From the NCBI GenBank assembly GCA_031551265.1, contig JAVBNU010000009.1:1-54942 (forward strand): a DNA stretch of 54,942 nt, written 5' to 3'. A model generated the notes under the pieces. That model worked only from the letters and a program-made list of their open reading frames with translations, ran no database searches and was not told the DNA's origin. The translations under genes and the position numbers were made by a program. The first letter of the stretch is position 1. Each line of letters starts with the position of its first letter. Below, one piece after another: positions 54,481 through 54,942 of this stretch. The DNA comes from JAVBNU01 sp031551265 (GTDB lineage: Bacteria > Cyanobacteriota > Vampirovibrionia > Gastranaerophilales > Gastranaerophilaceae).

Positions 54481-54942
54481 CTACGATTTAGCGGCACTTC
54501 TTCCGCAGATAAACCCTGTAGACCAGCAGTTCTGTAAATTAAAACCACCTGTAAAACCATCAATATCAAGAATTTCACCGCAAAAATAGAGATTTTTGAC
54601 CAGCTTGGATTGCATTGTTTTTGACTCGACTTCACTCAAAGCTACCCCGCCGGCAGTGACCATAGCGCCCTCTGACACCGGCATCAGCACATTGAACGTG
54701 TACGCAGTGAATAACTCAGAGATAGAGTTGATTTTCAAGCCCGAAACCTCAGCAGCGTTTGTACTAATATTTATACCGAGTTCTTCCAGCAGTATTTGTG
54801 CGAGATAGCGCGAACAAAATATTGAACAAATATTAATGATATCCTTTTTGGGATTTTTCTCAATTTCATTTTTCAAAGCGGTTCTAAAATCATTCTGCTC
54901 ATATCCGACTATATTTACCCTGATTTTCAAAGGGCTTTCTAC
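54481..54942 (-). CDS. HI0933-family NAD(P)/FAD-dependent flavoprotein (5' partial)
   Basis: The frame is open to the window end; the TTG at 54930 is internal. The C-terminal ~150 residues match the HI0933/YhiN flavoprotein family: MVTAGGVALSEVESKTMQSKL, NLYFCGEILDIDGFTGGFNLQ and CWSTGFICGRSAA, which complete the FAD site. The family's physiological role is unknown. An ACGTGTA/TACACGT hairpin at 54309-54326 lies between this gene and 54261. Confidence 0.87.
   Translation of the reverse strand, partial: VESPLKIRVNIVGYEQNDFRTALKNEIEKNPKKDIINICSIFCSRYLAQILLEELGINISTNAAEVSGLKINSISELFTAYTFNVLMPVSEGAMVTAGGVALSEVESKTMQSKLVKNLYFCGEILDIDGFTGGFNLQNCWSTGFICGRSAAKS

Overview
The window reads as chromosome of an AT-rich, diderm, probably gut-associated bacterium. 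The best guess is a non-photosynthetic cyanobacterial relative (Vampirovibrionia/'Melainabacteria', Gastranaerophilales-like). This rests on several things together: a yggS-sepF pair, a Ski2-type helicase of the kind common in Cyanobacteria, a type IV prepilin whose leader ends in Ala before FTLVE, an autotransporter (so an outer membrane), and a series of large lineage-specific proteins. The taxonomic call is inference from gene content.

Left part (1-24.4 kb). It opens inside an aryl-polyene/FabY-type ketosynthase, followed by a Ski2-like helicase, a large EF-hand/coiled-coil protein, an exported TPR protein and a tripartite MFS-PlsC-acyl-ACP synthetase fusion. A two-gene methyltransferase-acyltransferase operon comes next, flanked on both sides by copies of a ~162 bp palindromic repeat. 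Then come a purine permease, exported or lipoprotein genes, a putative zincin (HEALH), an unusual protein with duplicated end domains around two sigma-region-4-like repeats, an SDR enzyme, a Gly-rich coiled-coil protein and a small unknown protein. Several of the unknown proteins carry a similar short motif near the N-terminus (N-x-I/V-x-F followed by a small or basic residue).

Middle part (24.4-36.8 kb). A promoter is followed by two 92 bp tandem repeats that run in register into a tRNA-Arg(ACG) gene. A large serine recombinase reads antisense into the tRNA 3' half. An 8 bp direct repeat (ACGAGTTT) lies at the tRNA 3' end and again at 36789-36796, where an intrinsic terminator follows. This defines a ~12.1 kb integrated element, and excising it in silico restores a tRNA followed closely by a terminator. 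The element carries a small ORF coupled to the recombinase, two related HNH-HTH proteins, an XRE regulator with repeated operator-like boxes, two membrane proteins with similar N-termini, an RHH-like protein, a PAPS-reductase-like ATPase, a phospholipase-D-family protein, a resolvase and an ORF6N protein. No conjugation or phage structural genes are visible.

Right part (36.8-54.9 kb). Chromosomal genes resume: a DUF1848 protein, a CpxP/Spy-like protein, a Pmp-repeat autotransporter and a TPR protein. A 1013-residue protein follows with a Clp-like front half, an FtsH-like AAA domain whose ATPase motifs are lost, and an intact M41 protease site without membrane helices. After it come a PD-(D/E)XK-like nuclease behind a consensus promoter, a 161 bp inverted-repeat element, a pentapeptide-repeat protein, yggS-sepF, an AcsE-like pterin-binding methyltransferase, tRNA-Arg(CCG), ManC, a Cys-rich prepilin-like protein, a small unknown and the end of an HI0933-type flavoprotein that runs off the window.

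The main candidates for something new are the pseudo-ATPase/M41 composite protease, the shared N-terminal motif, the 92 bp repeats fused to the tRNA, and the HNH pair with membrane proteins under one apparent XRE regulator inside the tRNA-Arg element.
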